From contig JADJGV010000011.1 of NCBI GenBank assembly GCA_016707895.1, positions 248,001 through 312,000 on the forward strand: DNA of 64,000 bases, written 5' to 3'. Of this stretch, positions 34,266-45,325 are shown piece by piece; the stretch's first letter is position 1, and each line of letters begins with the position of its first letter. This stretch comes from Myxococcales bacterium. GTDB taxonomy: Bacteria; Myxococcota_A; Polyangia; Haliangiales; Haliangiaceae. Position numbers and translations under genes: made by a program. The notes beneath the pieces were generated by a model. It worked only from the letters and a program-made list of their open reading frames with translations, was not told the DNA's origin and made no database searches.

Positions 34266-34802
34266 TCACGGGGCGGCGAGGCAGGCGTCGGTGGCGACCG
34301 CGAGCTCGCGCAGGTAGGCGTCGACCCGGGCCGACGGGCGCCACGCGATCGCGCGCACGATCGCCAGCCGTTCGCCGCGCCGCACCACGCAGCGAGTGTC
34401 GCGCTGGCGGCCGCTCCGCGTGGTCGCGCACGTCCACGCCGGTTGGGCGACGTCCTGCCAGCCGTCACGATCGTCGCGCACATCGATGAAGTCGACGTAG
34501 AAGTACTCCGGGACCACGCCCTGCAGGCTCCAGCCCACGCCCCAGGCGTGCCGCCGCAGCGGCGGCGACCAGCTGCGCTTGCTGCGCGTGGCGGGCCGAT
34601 CGATCGGCGGGAGGACGTCGGCGCGCACGCCGGCGAAGGCGCGGTGCCGTTGGCCGATCCGCGCGGCCGCGCCGTCGACCGCCGCAGCGCAGCTGGTCGC
34701 CCACGCCTCGCTGGTCGGCGCCACGACTGCCCCCGCCGGCGCCGCCACCGCGGGCGGCCCCGCCGCGACCAGCGCGACCAACGCGAAGGCCACGCGCCTC
34801 AC
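34266..34802 (-). CDS. Secreted protein coupled to the macroglobulin gene
   Basis: Encodes 178 aa. The GTG at 34802 overlaps the stop of the macroglobulin gene (GTGA) and gives a signal peptide (RRVAFALVALVAAGPPAVA|AP). The mature domain has an aromatic core (WGVGWSLQGVVPEYFYVDFIDVRDDRDGW) and four cysteines (SCAAAV, TCATT, RCVVRR, ACLAAP) likely in disulfides. The family is not recognised. Translational coupling with an envelope alpha-2-macroglobulin suggests a helper or partner role at the cell surface. Confidence 0.65.
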   Translation of the reverse strand: MRRVAFALVALVAAGPPAVAAPAGAVVAPTSEAWATSCAAAVDGAAARIGQRHRAFAGVRADVLPPIDRPATRSKRSWSPPLRRHAWGVGWSLQGVVPEYFYVDFIDVRDDRDGWQDVAQPAWTCATTRSGRQRDTRCVVRRGERLAIVRAIAWRPSARVDAYLRELAVATDACLAAP

Positions 34803-37800
34803 TCGACGATCACCTTGTCGGACGCCGACCGACCGAAGGTCTCGGGGTGGTACATCTCCTCGGCCTTGGTCGGCGGGACGACGAAGGTGCCAGGCGTGGT
34901 GGCGCGGGCGACGTAGGAGTAGTCGTGGACGCCCTCCCAGAGCAGCGAGGTGAACGCCTCGACGCGCTCGTCGCGCAGGTTCTGGTGCTCGTACCAGGTG
35001 CTCCACCACCACCAGTAGCGATCGGCGCCGGCGGCCGGCTTGGGATCCTGCGGCACCGGGCCGGTGACCGCGAGCGCGGGGTTCATCGGCTCGAGGCCCG
35101 CCGGCAGCGGGTCGACCAGCGCGACGTGGTAGCGGCGGCTCTCGGCGACCATCGCCAGCCGGACCCGGACCCGGCTGCCGGCCTTGATCGTCCACGAGCC
35201 GTCGGGGTTGTGCTTGACGTCGCCGGGGTCGTCGACGGCCTCGTACTTGCGCTGCACGGTGAAGCCGTAGTCGGCGGCGGCCAGCTGCAGGTTGGCCGGC
35301 GCGTAGGTCATGCCGACCCGGTAGTAGAGGCGCCCGGCGCCGTCCTTCTGGATGACCAGGTCGGCGGGGCCCTTGGCGGCCTTGTCGGCGACGGTCTTCA
35401 TCGGGATGTCGATCTGGAAGCGATCGGTCTGGCGGCCCTTGAACGCGTGGTCGCCGGCGTAGCCGTCGCCCAGCCAGATCCTGGCGACGAAGTCGGGCGT
35501 GACCTTCTCGTACTGTGGAAGTAGCGGTCGAGCGCCGGCGAGCACGAAGACGTTCTCCTGCGTCGTTCCCACCGGCCGGCCTTCTGGTGGCCGAGCAGGC
35601 CGATCACCAGCTTGGGGATGACGTCTGGTCGCGCTGCTCGGCGATCAGCGACTCGAGGATGACCCCGTCGACGCGGCGATCGCGTGCAGGATCAGGTAGG
35701 CGCCGTCGGTGGCGGTGGTGAAGTTGGCGGCGGCGGCGGTCTCGGTGACCTTGTTGTCGAGCAGGCGCAGGATCGCCTTGCGCTCGTCGGCGGCGTCGGC
35801 CTGCTGCGCGACCACGCCGAGCAGCCAGCCGACGGCCTCGAGCGACAGCTTGTCGGCGCCGCCGGCCTCTTGATCAGCGCCCTGGCGCGGGCGACGTCGC
35901 GATCGCCGGCGAGCATGCGGCGTACAGCGCGTACGAGGTGATCGTCCGGCGGATGTCCTCGCCGTAGTAGTACGGGTAGTGCCGCTCGATGTCGCGCAGG
36001 TAGCCTGGGCCGCTGTCGAGCGGGCCGCGTCCATGGTGAAGCCCTTGGCCTTGGCCCGCACCAGCGCGTTGACGACGTGGACCGTCAGGTACGGCCACGA
36101 CTCGCAGCCGCGCTGCCAGAACGAAGCCGCCGTCGCAGTTCTGCATGTTGCCCAGGCGCTCCAGGTCCTCGCCGACCTTGGCCTCGAGCGCGGCCGGCCG
36201 GGCAGGCCCGGGGCCTTGAACGCGTCGAGCACGTCGCGCAGGTCGGCGATGCCGGCGATGCGCGAGCTGATCTGCTCGCTGCACTCGAACGGGTACGACA
36301 CCAGGTACAGGAACGCGTCGGTCAGCGCCTGGAGCTGGGTCGAGCTGGTCTCGACCTGGAGGCCGCCGAACTGCGTGACCACCTGGCCGGGCAGGGCGAC
36401 CGGCTGCTTGATCGCGCCGTCGTCGATCTGGCCGTAGGTGGCGAAGGCCTCGGTGGTGGCCGGCGTCCAGACCGGCAGCGCGACCTCGGCGGCGTCGGAG
36501 GCGGCGCTGGCCGGCGCCGACGATCTGGAACCGCGCGGTGCCCGCCATCTCGGCTGCGGCCGGGAACCGGACCTCGACGCGATCGTTGGCGGGCACCGGT
36601 GACGCCTTGCCGCCGCCGGCGGTCAGCGTCGCGTTCGACGCGCGCACCGCGACGTCGACCGCGAGCGGCGCGTCGGTCTGGTTCTGCACCACGACCGGCA
36701 GCTCGAACTTGTCGCCGAAGTTGAGGAACCGCGGCGGCGACGGCCGCACCATCACCGGCAGCCGCGCCGTCAGCGCGCTCTCGCCCTTGCCGAACTGCTT
36801 GTCGCCGGCCACCGCGATCGCGATCAGGCGATAGCGCGTGAGGTTGTCGGGGAGCGTCAGCGCGACCGAGGCCTGGCCGTCGGCGCCGGTCTTGACCTCG
36901 GGCGAGAACGCGGCCAGCGGATTCATGTTGGTGCGCACCGCGATCGCGCCGGTGTTGCCCGGCTGCGGCCCCGGCGCGCTCGGCGCCTCCTCGCGCTCCA
37001 TCGAGTTCTTGTCGGCGGGCGGCGCGGGCGGCGGCGGCGGCGCCGGCATCCCGCCGGCCATGTCGGCGGCCTCGGGGGCCGCGGCCGTGGTCGGCGCCGC
37101 GCGGCCTCCGCCACCCGGGCCAGCGCCGTTCTGCGCCAGCTGGCTGGCGTCGGGCTGCGCCAGCTTGACGAAGCCGCGCAGGCGGTGGTCGCTCGCGCCC
37201 ATGTCGCGCCGCTGGTAGAAGGTGTCGATCGGGTTGGCGAACTGGTAGCCGGTGAGCGACAGCACCGCCTCGTCGACGGCGATCACCGCGACCTCGGCGC
37301 CGCTGACCGGCTTGCCGGCGGCGTCCTTGACCGTCACCGCGAGCGAGGTCTTGGCGCCGGGCGCCAGCTTGTCGGTCGGCGGCGCGATCGTCACCGCCAG
37401 CGTGCGGTGCTTGGGCGGCACCGACAGGTCGATGCTGCCGACGCCGTAGGCCGGGCGCTTGGGCAGCGCCGCGTCGGGCTGGCCGTCGTCGCCGACCCGC
37501 GCGCTCATGCCGATCAGATCGACCTGGACGTAGAGGTTGGGCGTGAAGCCGTCGGTGATCGGCACCGTCAGCTTCTGCGTCGGGCCGGTCATCGTGAACC
37601 GGGTCGAGGTGACGATGCCCGAGCGGCGGACGCTCATGACGCCCTCGGCCGGGTAGAACGGCGCCTGCACCAACAGCTCGGCGGTGTCGCCGGGCTTGTA
37701 GTCCTTCTGGCTGGGGATGAGCTGGACCTGCTCCTGCTCGACGTCGCGGGCCGGCGGGGTCTTGCCGCCCGACACCCACACGGTCAGCTCGGTCGAGTTC

Positions 37801-40800
37801 TTGCGGCCCTGGTCGTCGGTGACCACGCCGGTGATGCGGTACTGGCCGCCCTCGGGCGTCGCGAACGAGCACGTCCCGGCGGCGGCGGCCGAAGTCAGCG
37901 CGCACGCCTGGACGTCCTCCTCGGTCTCGACGTACTTGCCCTTGTCGTACTTCCAGTCGAGCCGCACCGCCTGGACGTCGATGGCCTTGCCGACCACCGC
38001 CTTGCCGTCGAGGTCGACGTCGATCGCCTCGATCTCGATGGCCTGGCCCTTGTCGACGTACGGCTTCTTGGCGCGCATGCCGACGTAGTGCGCGGCCGGG
38101 TGCACCAGCAGCGTCGTCGACGCGTTCCACGCCTGGCGGTTGACGTCGGTGACCGCCGCGTTGGCGTTGACGCTCATCGGCACGGGCGGGTTGACGCCGA
38201 GGAAGTCGAGGTGCAGCACGTGGGCGCCGGTGGCGTCGGTCTTGCCCTGGTGGTTCCAGCTCTGCGGCGCCTGGTAGCTCGGACCTTCGTCCCACCAGCG
38301 CCGGCCCCAGCCCCACCACGGCACCCACTTGCCGAACGTGAAGTCGTCGCGGTTGGGCGGCGTGAACGTCGTCTCGCTCGCGGTCAGGTACCAGTTCACC
38401 TCGGCGCCGGCGAGCCCGCCGCCGGCGAAGTAGCTGGCCCTGACGGTGACGTCGGCGCTGCCGCCGATCATCTTGATCGCGTCGTCGGCCTTGGCGCTGA
38501 CCTCGTACTCGGGGCGGCGGAACTCCTGGATCTGGAAGCCGTGGTAGCCCGAGCCGCTGACCCGGCCCTTGGCCTCGAGCTGGATCGACGCGTAGCCGAG
38601 GTTGGGCGTCTTGGGCAGCGTGAACGCGAGGTCGAAGCCGCCGAGCGCGCTGACCTTGACCGTGCCCTTGGTGAGCTCGTTGCCGACCGGGTCGATGACC
38701 TTGTACGTCACCGACGACACCTGGCCGGCGATGCCGGCGACGTCGCCGCCCTCGCGGCCCTGGTGCACGCGCAGCCAGCCCTTGACGTGGACGTCCTCGC
38801 CGGGCCGGTACATCTGCCGGTCGTCGGTGATGTGCCAGAGCAGCGCGTCGCCGCGCTCCTGCTTGCGCCACTGCGGCTCGTCAGCCCAATAGCCGTAGCC
38901 GTCGGGCACGAACGCGACGTCGTCGCCCTTCTTGGCCACCAGCATGCCGGCGCCGCCCTTGCGCTGCGCCGACAGCGCGATCACCGCGGTGCCGTCGTCA
39001 CCCGAGGTCGCCGTGAGGCCCCACGGCTCGATCGACAGCGCCGCGTCGGCGACCGGCGCGCCGTCGGCCAGCTTGTTGACCCACGCGTGCAGCTCGCCGG
39101 CGTCGACCGCGGCGTCGACGCCCAGCCGGGTCGACTGCACCCACGCGATCAGCCGCGGCGGCTCGTAGCGCTCCTTCCACGGCGACGGCTCGATCACCGC
39201 GATCACGTGGCCCAGGCCGCTCTTCAGCGCGCCGGCCAGCTCGACCTTGGTCTCGGTCAGGTCGTCGGCCGCGCCCTTCACGCGCACCAGCGTGTCGACC
39301 ACCTTCTTGCCGGGCAGGCTCGGCTTCTTCCGCTGCCACTGGTTCTCGAGGTAGTTGCCGTACGCGGCGTAGTCGCTCGGCGACACCTGGTACAGCTGCA
39401 CCTTCAGCGCGTCGTAGTTGGTGGTGAACACGTCGAGCGTCGGCGTCCGCGCGCCCGGGTCCAGCACCACCAGCCCCGACGGGCCGTAGAAGTTCGGGTA
39501 CGCCTTGCCGGTCTTCCACGTGAGCGTCGCGTCCTTGCCCAGCGTCTGCCCGAATTGATCGAGCACGCCGCCCGACACCACGGTCTTGTAGGACGTCTGG
39601 CCCTTGGTCAGCCCCTGCACGGTGAGGTAGTTGCCGTTGGCCAGCACCTGGCTGCGCTCGATCGTCGGCGCCGTCACCACCTGCGCCGCGTCGAAGCGAT
39701 CGACGTCGAGCGGGTTGTTGAACTCGATCTGGAACGGCGCGCCCGGCGGGCACTCGCCCCAGCCGCACTCGGCGCGCACGATCTGGAGCGGCGGGTAGGT
39801 GTCGAAGCCGAAGCTCTGCCGATCGGGCGTCTTGTTGGGCCCCTCGGCCGACGGGGTGCCCGGGCCGATCGTCACCTCGACGTGGGTGTCCTTGGGGAAC
39901 GCCTCGGTCGCGGCGAACGCCAGCCAGCGGCCGTCTTGCTCGGCGGCCTTGGTCGAGTCGACCAGGCTCGTGAGCGTCTCGTGCTTGGCGATCTCGTCGG
40001 CGGTGAGCAGCCGCGCCGCGTAGGTCTTGCCCGCCGCGGTGATCTTGATCGTCGCCAGCACCGCGGCCGGATCGATCCGCTGATCGAAGCGCACGAACAT
40101 CGGCGCGTCGAGCTGCTGTGGGCCACCACCCGGCCAGCTGGTCTCGACCCGCGGCGTCGGCGTCGTGAACGTGAACGTCTTGCCGGCGGCCAGCGCGTTG
40201 CCGGTCGCGCTGGTGGTGCCCTTGGCGATCTCGACCGTGTAGGTCGTGGCCTGCGGGAACCGCACGACCGGATCGAAGATGATCGTCTTGGTGCCCAGCC
40301 AGCGCCAGCGCCCGGGCGGCGTCGGCGTGAGCTTGACCGGCACCACGCTCGCGGCGTCGTCCTGCGACGTCACCGCCACCATCGGCTGCGAGAACGTCAG
40401 CTGCAGCTGCGGCGCCAGCGGCACGTCGCCCTCGGGCGCCCACCGCAGGATCGTCAGCGGCTTGCCGGCGTCGTTGGTCGCCGGCGGCGGCCCCGCCTGC
40501 GGGTTCGGCACCGGGAACGTGCCCTTGATCGTCTTGCCGGTCCGCGGCGGCGGCTGCGACCGATCGCGCAGCGCGAACGCCTGGGTGTCATCGGGCTTCG
40601 CGCCGATCGGCGACACCCGATCCAGGATCGCCTTGGCCGCGGCGTCGGTGATCGGCTGGGTCGGCGGCAAGGTCGACCGGTCGGCCGCCGGCGCCCCGGC
40701 CTTGCCGTCGGACAGCCGCATCGTCAGCCCGGGCTTGCTGCTATCGAGCGTCAGCGCCCGCCCGGGGGTGACCACGCCGCTGCCGCCGCCGCCGGCGGGT

Positions 40801-40889
40801 GGCTTGCTACCGGCCCGAGGGCCGCACGATGAGACGAAGGACACCAGCGTCGCCACGGCGACGCAGCGGATCGCAAAGCTTCGGTGCAC
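34799..40889 (-). CDS. Bacterial alpha-2-macroglobulin lipoprotein (frameshifted near its 3' end)
   Basis: About 2030 aa if frames are joined. The GTG at 40889 follows AGGAG by 7 bases and opens a lipoprotein signal with lipobox VSSC. The first 1460 residues are intact and give MG-domain architecture (KGTFPVPNP, repeated Ig-like MG strands, the bait-like region, LTRYRLIAIAVAGDKQFGKGES). The thioester site ECSEQ (nt about 36272-36285) is present, with FECSEQIS in place of the usual YGCTEQ. The region 35500-36510 breaks into pieces in different frames that together read as one continuous TED and receptor-binding domain (LRDIERHYPYYYGED, DGAYLILHA, VARIWLGDGYAGD). At least nine single-base indels are needed. 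Its usual partner PBP1C is not adjacent. It traps proteases in the periplasm by covalent capture. Confidence 0.85.
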
Positions 40890-41064
40890 GGGGAGCTCCT
40901 GAAGGTCGCACCTACCAACGCACACCGGCGACCTTCGGCCTGACGGTGGCCCCCCGCGCCGCGACCGTCAACCCACGCCGCGGCTCGAAAAACTGATGCG
41001 TCGATCCGCCCAAGCTCCGCCAGCGCGCTGGTGTCGCCGGCCTGCCGCGCCGCCGGTCACGCCC

Positions 41065-43596
41065 TCACGGCGCGGGCGGCGTCGCCGGCGGCGGCCCGCT
41101 CGCCTTCGACATGCACGCGGCGAGCTGCTCGGAGATCTCGTTCACCGTCTTCATCTGCGCGTCGTTGGGTTTCACGTCGGAGAACTTCTCGGCCAGCCCC
41201 TGCATCCGCGAGATCACGCCGTCCGCGCACGCCTTGTCGGTGCAGGCGCACATCGCGTCCTTGAGCGCGCGCATCTCGACCACCGCGGCGTCGCCCTTGG
41301 CGCTCGCGGCGCTGTCCGCCGCGGCCTTGTCGGCGGCGGCCTTGTCGGCGGCGGCCTTGGCCTCGGCCTCGGCCTTGGCCTTGGCGGCGGCCTCGGCCTT
41401 GGCGGCCTCCTTCTTCAGATCCGCCTCCTCCTTCCACGAGCCCTTGTAGCCCGGCGCCTTCTTGCCCAGCACGTTGACGCTGTCGACCTTGTTCGGCAGC
41501 CACTTGTCGAGCTTGCCGGCGTACCAGCTGGCGGCCAGCACGATGATCACGATCAGCGCGGTCCACAGCTTCCACGGGCTCTTCTTGTCGGCGTAGGGAT
41601 CGTCGAACGTGCGGCTGGCGCCCGACGGCAGCGCCGCCAGCGCGGTCATCGACGCGCCGAAGGCGACGTTGACCCGGGCCCGGGTGTTCACGGCCCAGCC
41701 GTTGGCGTCGAGGATCGGCCCCAGGTTGCGCTGGCGCAGCTTCATCCACGCCAGCAGCATCGACGGCCCCGAGATGACCAGCAGCAGCGCGGCGATGCCG
41801 ACCGGCGCCCACTTGCCCATGCCGACGATCATCGCCACCAGGCCGCCGACCGCGCCGACGACGGCGCCGATGGCCAGGCTGATCATCGCGATGATGCCGA
41901 CGTCGAAGCCCTTCTTCTTCTCGGCCGGCGGCGCGGCGCCGTCCTTGGGCTTGTCGACGGTGGCGACCGCGGTGCCGGCGCCCTCGACCTTGGCCGTGCT
42001 CTTGGCCTCGGCCTCGCTGGCGCGCTTGGTGACCTGATCCTCGATCACCCGGACCAGCTTCTTGTACGGCGTCCAGAACGCCTCGCGCACGCTGATCGGG
42101 TTGGCGACGATCTTGGTGACCGTCGCGTCCCAGTCCTTGCCGTCGCGATCGTAGAAGATGCCGTTGCGGCCGACGAAGACGTGGTCGGCGTCGCCGTTGG
42201 TGAGCACCGCGGCGATCGTGCGGGTGGCGCCGCCGCGCTTGCAGTCGCAATACGCCAGGTACGCCGACGACATCGCCGCGAGCGCGCCGTGCTTGGCGGC
42301 GTCGGACACCGGCACGGTCAGGCTGAAGGCGCGGCCGTCGAGGTACAGCGTGCCGGCGAGGAACACGCCGTCGCGCTTGCCGCCGTCGTAGAAGTCCGAG
42401 AAGTTGACGAAGTTGCGCAGGATCTTGCCGAAGTCGCGCTGGAGCCGGCACAGCTTCTCGACCGAGGCGATCGCGTCGTAGTCACCGGCCAGGGCCTTGT
42501 CGTCGATGATCAGCGCCGCGATCTTGGCGCGGGCGTCGCCGGTGGCCAGCGTGGTGATCAGCGCCGGGTCGAGCTTGGCGGCCCCGGTCGCGGGCTGCGC
42601 GTCGCGCCACGCCAGGTACGGCGCCAGCTTGTCGATGACCTTGGCGAAGTCGTCGGAGGTGAGCACGTCGCGCGCGCCCAGCACCGGCGTGACCGCGTGC
42701 GCGACGAACGTGGCCAGCGGCCCGGCCCACGCCGGGTTCACGCCGACGGTCAGCGGCAGCGGCCGGCCGGCCTCGATCCGCGCCAGCGGCAGCTTGGCGA
42801 TGTCCTCGGCGCTGCGGCTCAGGGCCTTGGCGCCCAGCGCGATGAAGTCGGCGTCCTGGCCGTTGACGCCGGCGGTCGCGCGCGGGTCGAACGCGGCGAG
42901 CGCGGCGCGGGCGAAGTAGTCCTCGATCTTGGCGCGCACCACGGCCAGCGCGTCGGCGGCCTTGGCGGTGTCGGCGCCCAAGGACGACGCGGCCTCGGCC
43001 TTGCCCAGCCAGGTCGCCACCTCGTCGACCTCCTTGAAGAACCCGTCGGCCTTGGCCTGATCGATGCCAGGCTTGCCGCTGCGATCGGCGACGCCGCCGA
43101 CCGCGCCGATCGCCACCTCGATGGCCTTGGCGGTGGCGGCGTCGCCGCCGGCGCTGGCCGGGATCACGATGCCGTCGCCGTTGAGCGTGGTATCGGCGAA
43201 CTTCTTGACCGCGTCGAGGACGTCCCCGAGCGCGACCGCGGTGGCGTCGGCCTTGCCGGCGTCGGCCAGGATCCGCCTGGCGGCGCTGGCGACCGCGGGG
43301 TCCTTGATCGCGGCCAGCGCGACCTGATCGCTCGACTTCAGCAGGTCGTCGGCGCTCTTCCAGGTGGCGCCGATCCACTTGACCGCGTCGAGGATGTCGG
43401 GGACGCGCACCCGGTGATCCTTGTCCGGATCGAGCAGATCCATCGTGGCGGGATCGATCGCCACGTCGCGCGTCGGCATCGCCAGCGCGACCCACAGCTT
43501 CTGATCGAGCTCGGGCAGCGCGAGGATGTCGGCGCCGCTGGCGAGCGACGCCTGCATCACGCCGCCGCGCATGAAGAACTTCCAGGGGTGTGCCAT
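41065..43596 (-). CDS. Large membrane protein with EF-hand-like loop, conserved unknown
   Basis: Encodes 843 aa from the ATG at 43596 (MAHPWKFFMRGGV). Near residue 40 there is an EF-hand-like calcium loop, DLLDPDKDHRVRVPDI, with Asp at positions 1, 3, 5 and 12, and a second partial one (NGDGIVIP) about 80 residues later. The N-terminal 480 residues are soluble and helical. Around residues 580-720 three or four membrane helices follow (GIIAMISLAIGAVVGAVGG, APVGIAALLLVISGPSMLL, LWTALIVIIVLAAS). A charged Ala/Lys/Glu coiled coil and a short Cys-containing tail (CACTDKACADGV, CMSK) finish it. The function is unknown. It looks like an envelope-spanning protein with a cytoplasmic or periplasmic Ca-sensing head. 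Confidence 0.7.
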   Translation of the reverse strand: MAHPWKFFMRGGVMQASLASGADILALPELDQKLWVALAMPTRDVAIDPATMDLLDPDKDHRVRVPDILDAVKWIGATWKSADDLLKSSDQVALAAIKDPAVASAARRILADAGKADATAVALGDVLDAVKKFADTTLNGDGIVIPASAGGDAATAKAIEVAIGAVGGVADRSGKPGIDQAKADGFFKEVDEVATWLGKAEAASSLGADTAKAADALAVVRAKIEDYFARAALAAFDPRATAGVNGQDADFIALGAKALSRSAEDIAKLPLARIEAGRPLPLTVGVNPAWAGPLATFVAHAVTPVLGARDVLTSDDFAKVIDKLAPYLAWRDAQPATGAAKLDPALITTLATGDARAKIAALIIDDKALAGDYDAIASVEKLCRLQRDFGKILRNFVNFSDFYDGGKRDGVFLAGTLYLDGRAFSLTVPVSDAAKHGALAAMSSAYLAYCDCKRGGATRTIAAVLTNGDADHVFVGRNGIFYDRDGKDWDATVTKIVANPISVREAFWTPYKKLVRVIEDQVTKRASEAEAKSTAKVEGAGTAVATVDKPKDGAAPPAEKKKGFDVGIIAMISLAIGAVVGAVGGLVAMIVGMGKWAPVGIAALLLVISGPSMLLAWMKLRQRNLGPILDANGWAVNTRARVNVAFGASMTALAALPSGASRTFDDPYADKKSPWKLWTALIVIIVLAASWYAGKLDKWLPNKVDSVNVLGKKAPGYKGSWKEEADLKKEAAKAEAAAKAKAEAEAKAAADKAAADKAAADSAASAKGDAAVVEMRALKDAMCACTDKACADGVISRMQGLAEKFSDVKPNDAQMKTVNEISEQLAACMSKASGPPPATPPAP

Positions 43597-43778
43597 GCGC
43601 GCACGGTAGGCGAATGCGCCCCCCGCGTGAAGGCGAACACGGGGATCGATGGACGCCCGGCCGGTGAGCCATGGGGTAGGCCGACGGCGTCGGCCGGTGC
43701 GGCAGCGCACGCTTTTCGAGCGCGGCGATCGCGCCACGCGCTTGCGTCGCGGGCGGCGATCGTCGACGGTCGGGGGCG

Positions 43779-44501
43779 ATGGCGACCACCCGCTGCCCCG
43801 ACTGCCACGCGTCGCTGGTGGTGCCCGAGGACCCGACCGCGACGACGATGCGCTGCGGGTACTGCGGCAGCACGGTGATCCTGGCCGACGCCGACGCCCG
43901 CCGCCGCCACGCCGTCGAGCTCGAGCGCGAGGCCCGGCTGCGCGCCCAGGCCGAGGCCGAGGCCGCGCGCGCCGCTCGGCAGGAGGCCCGCGCCGAGGCC
44001 GCGCACCGCGAGGAGCGGCGCGAGCGGCGCCGCGGCCGGTGGGGCGCGCGGGTGATGACGCTGATCGCGGTGCTGGCCGCGCCGACGATCATCGCGATCA
44101 CCGTGTTCGACCTGCCGGCGCGCCTGGGCTTCGGCGCGTCGGGCGCCGATCGGCTGAAGCAGGTGAGCGCGCAGCTCGCGACCACCGGCTGCACGACGCT
44201 GGCGCCGATCCGCTCGACCTACGCCACCGGCACGGTGTCGAGGCTGCTGCCGGTGCAGGCGCAGTGCGTCCGGGTGCTGGCGGCCGGCGCCGGCGATCAC
44301 CGCACGCTGGGCCTGCGGCTGTTCGGCGCCGACGGCAAGGAGCTCGCCAAGGCCGGCGACACGCTCGACCCGCAGCTCGCCTACTGCGCGCCGGCGCCGA
44401 CGACGCTGCGCTACGAGGTCGTGGTCGGGCCCGCGGCCAAGGGCCGACTCAGCCACATGGTGCTGGCGTGCCCGGCGCCCGCCGCGAAGGGCCGCGAGTG
44501 A
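43779..44501 (+). CDS. Zinc-ribbon, coiled-coil, single-pass membrane protein
   Basis: Encodes 240 aa. The N-terminus is a four-Cys zinc ribbon (CPDCHA ... CGYCGST). A highly charged Glu/Arg/Ala coiled coil (about 45-85) is followed by one membrane helix (VMTLIAVLAAPTIIAITVF). The C-terminal 120 residues are predicted outside the cytoplasm, with three cysteines (GCTTLAP, QCVRVL, YCAPAP) and a small beta-rich fold. Proteins of this layout are common in Myxococcota and unnamed. Its stop overlaps the start of the methyltransferase gene (GTGA). Confidence 0.7.
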   Translation: MATTRCPDCHASLVVPEDPTATTMRCGYCGSTVILADADARRRHAVELEREARLRAQAEAEAARAARQEARAEAAHREERRERRRGRWGARVMTLIAVLAAPTIIAITVFDLPARLGFGASGADRLKQVSAQLATTGCTTLAPIRSTYATGTVSRLLPVQAQCVRVLAAGAGDHRTLGLRLFGADGKELAKAGDTLDPQLAYCAPAPTTLRYEVVVGPAAKGRLSHMVLACPAPAAKGRE

Positions 44502-45325
44502 AGCCGGCGCGCCGCCCGGCCGGGTGGATCGCGCCCGGGCCGCCGCCGGCCGGGCCGCAGGGGCGCCCCGAGCTCGCGCCGGCCGACGACGAGGAGCTGA
44601 GCTACCTGGCCGGCGACTGGCGGCTGTTCCAGAAGCGCACCAGCGGGCACCGCTGGAGCCTCGACGATCTGGTGACCGCGTGGGTCGCGACCCGCGATCG
44701 CGATCCGGCGGCGCCGCTGCGCGCGATCGACCTCGGCTGCGGCCAGGCCAGCGTGCTGTTGCTGGTGGCGTGGAGGCTGCCGCACGCCGACGTCACCGGC
44801 GTCGAGGCCCAGGCCGATCGCGCGGCGCTGGGCCGCCGCTCGATCGCCTACGACGGCGTCGCCGACCGCTGCCGGATCGTCGACGGCGACCTGCGCACCG
44901 CGGCGCTGCCGACCGGGGTCGACCTGGTGACCGGCACGCCGCCCTACTTCCCGCGCGGCACCGGCGTCGAGTCGGCCAAGCCTCACGCCGCGCCGTGCCG
45001 GTTCGAGCTGCGCGGCGGCGTCGAGGACTACCTGGCGACCGCGGCGCGCGTCGTCGCGCCCGCCGGCGCGGTGGTGGTGTGCACCTCGACGCTCGAGCGC
45101 GACCGCGTCGTCGCCGGCGGCGCCGCCGCCGGGCTGGCGATCCGCGCCCACTGGGAGTTCGTGCCGCGCACCGGCAAGCCGCCGTTGATCGCGGTCGACG
45201 TGCTGTCGCCGCGCCCCGGCGATCGCCACGACGCCACGCTGACCGTGCGCGATCGCGCCGGCGCGTGGACGCCGGAGTTCCGCGCGGTCCGCGCCGCGAT
45301 GGGCATGCCCGAGACACCCCCATGA
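44498..45325 (+). CDS. SAM-dependent methyltransferase, TrmN6-like
   Basis: Encodes 275 aa from the GTG at 44498, overlapping the upstream stop. Motif I is AIDLGCGQASVLLLVAW, the acidic residue after strand 2 is in GVEAQADRA, and the catalytic motif is GTPPYFPRG, a variant of NPPY with Thr for Asn. This pattern and the order (N-terminal QKRTSGHRWSLDDLVTAW, motif I, PPY) match the tRNA1(Val) adenine-37 N6-methyltransferase group. Thr in place of the Asn that contacts the target base is a possible weakening. Substrate assignment is by resemblance only. Confidence 0.85.
   Translation: MKPARRPAGWIAPGPPPAGPQGRPELAPADDEELSYLAGDWRLFQKRTSGHRWSLDDLVTAWVATRDRDPAAPLRAIDLGCGQASVLLLVAWRLPHADVTGVEAQADRAALGRRSIAYDGVADRCRIVDGDLRTAALPTGVDLVTGTPPYFPRGTGVESAKPHAAPCRFELRGGVEDYLATAARVVAPAGAVVVCTSTLERDRVVAGGAAAGLAIRAHWEFVPRTGKPPLIAVDVLSPRPGDRHDATLTVRDRAGAWTPEFRAVRAAMGMPETPP

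Noticed and set aside
35500..36510. Real pseudogenisation of the macroglobulin
   Set aside because: Decay would rarely leave at least nine compensating single-base indels in one kilobase with protein sequence preserved between them and none in the other 5 kb of the gene. A local sequence error is the simpler reading, though reads would be needed to settle it.
43596..43608. Leaderless promoter for the 843-aa membrane protein gene
   Set aside because: TACCGT lies only four bases before the ATG at 43596, which does not fit the 6-7 base spacing of the other cases.
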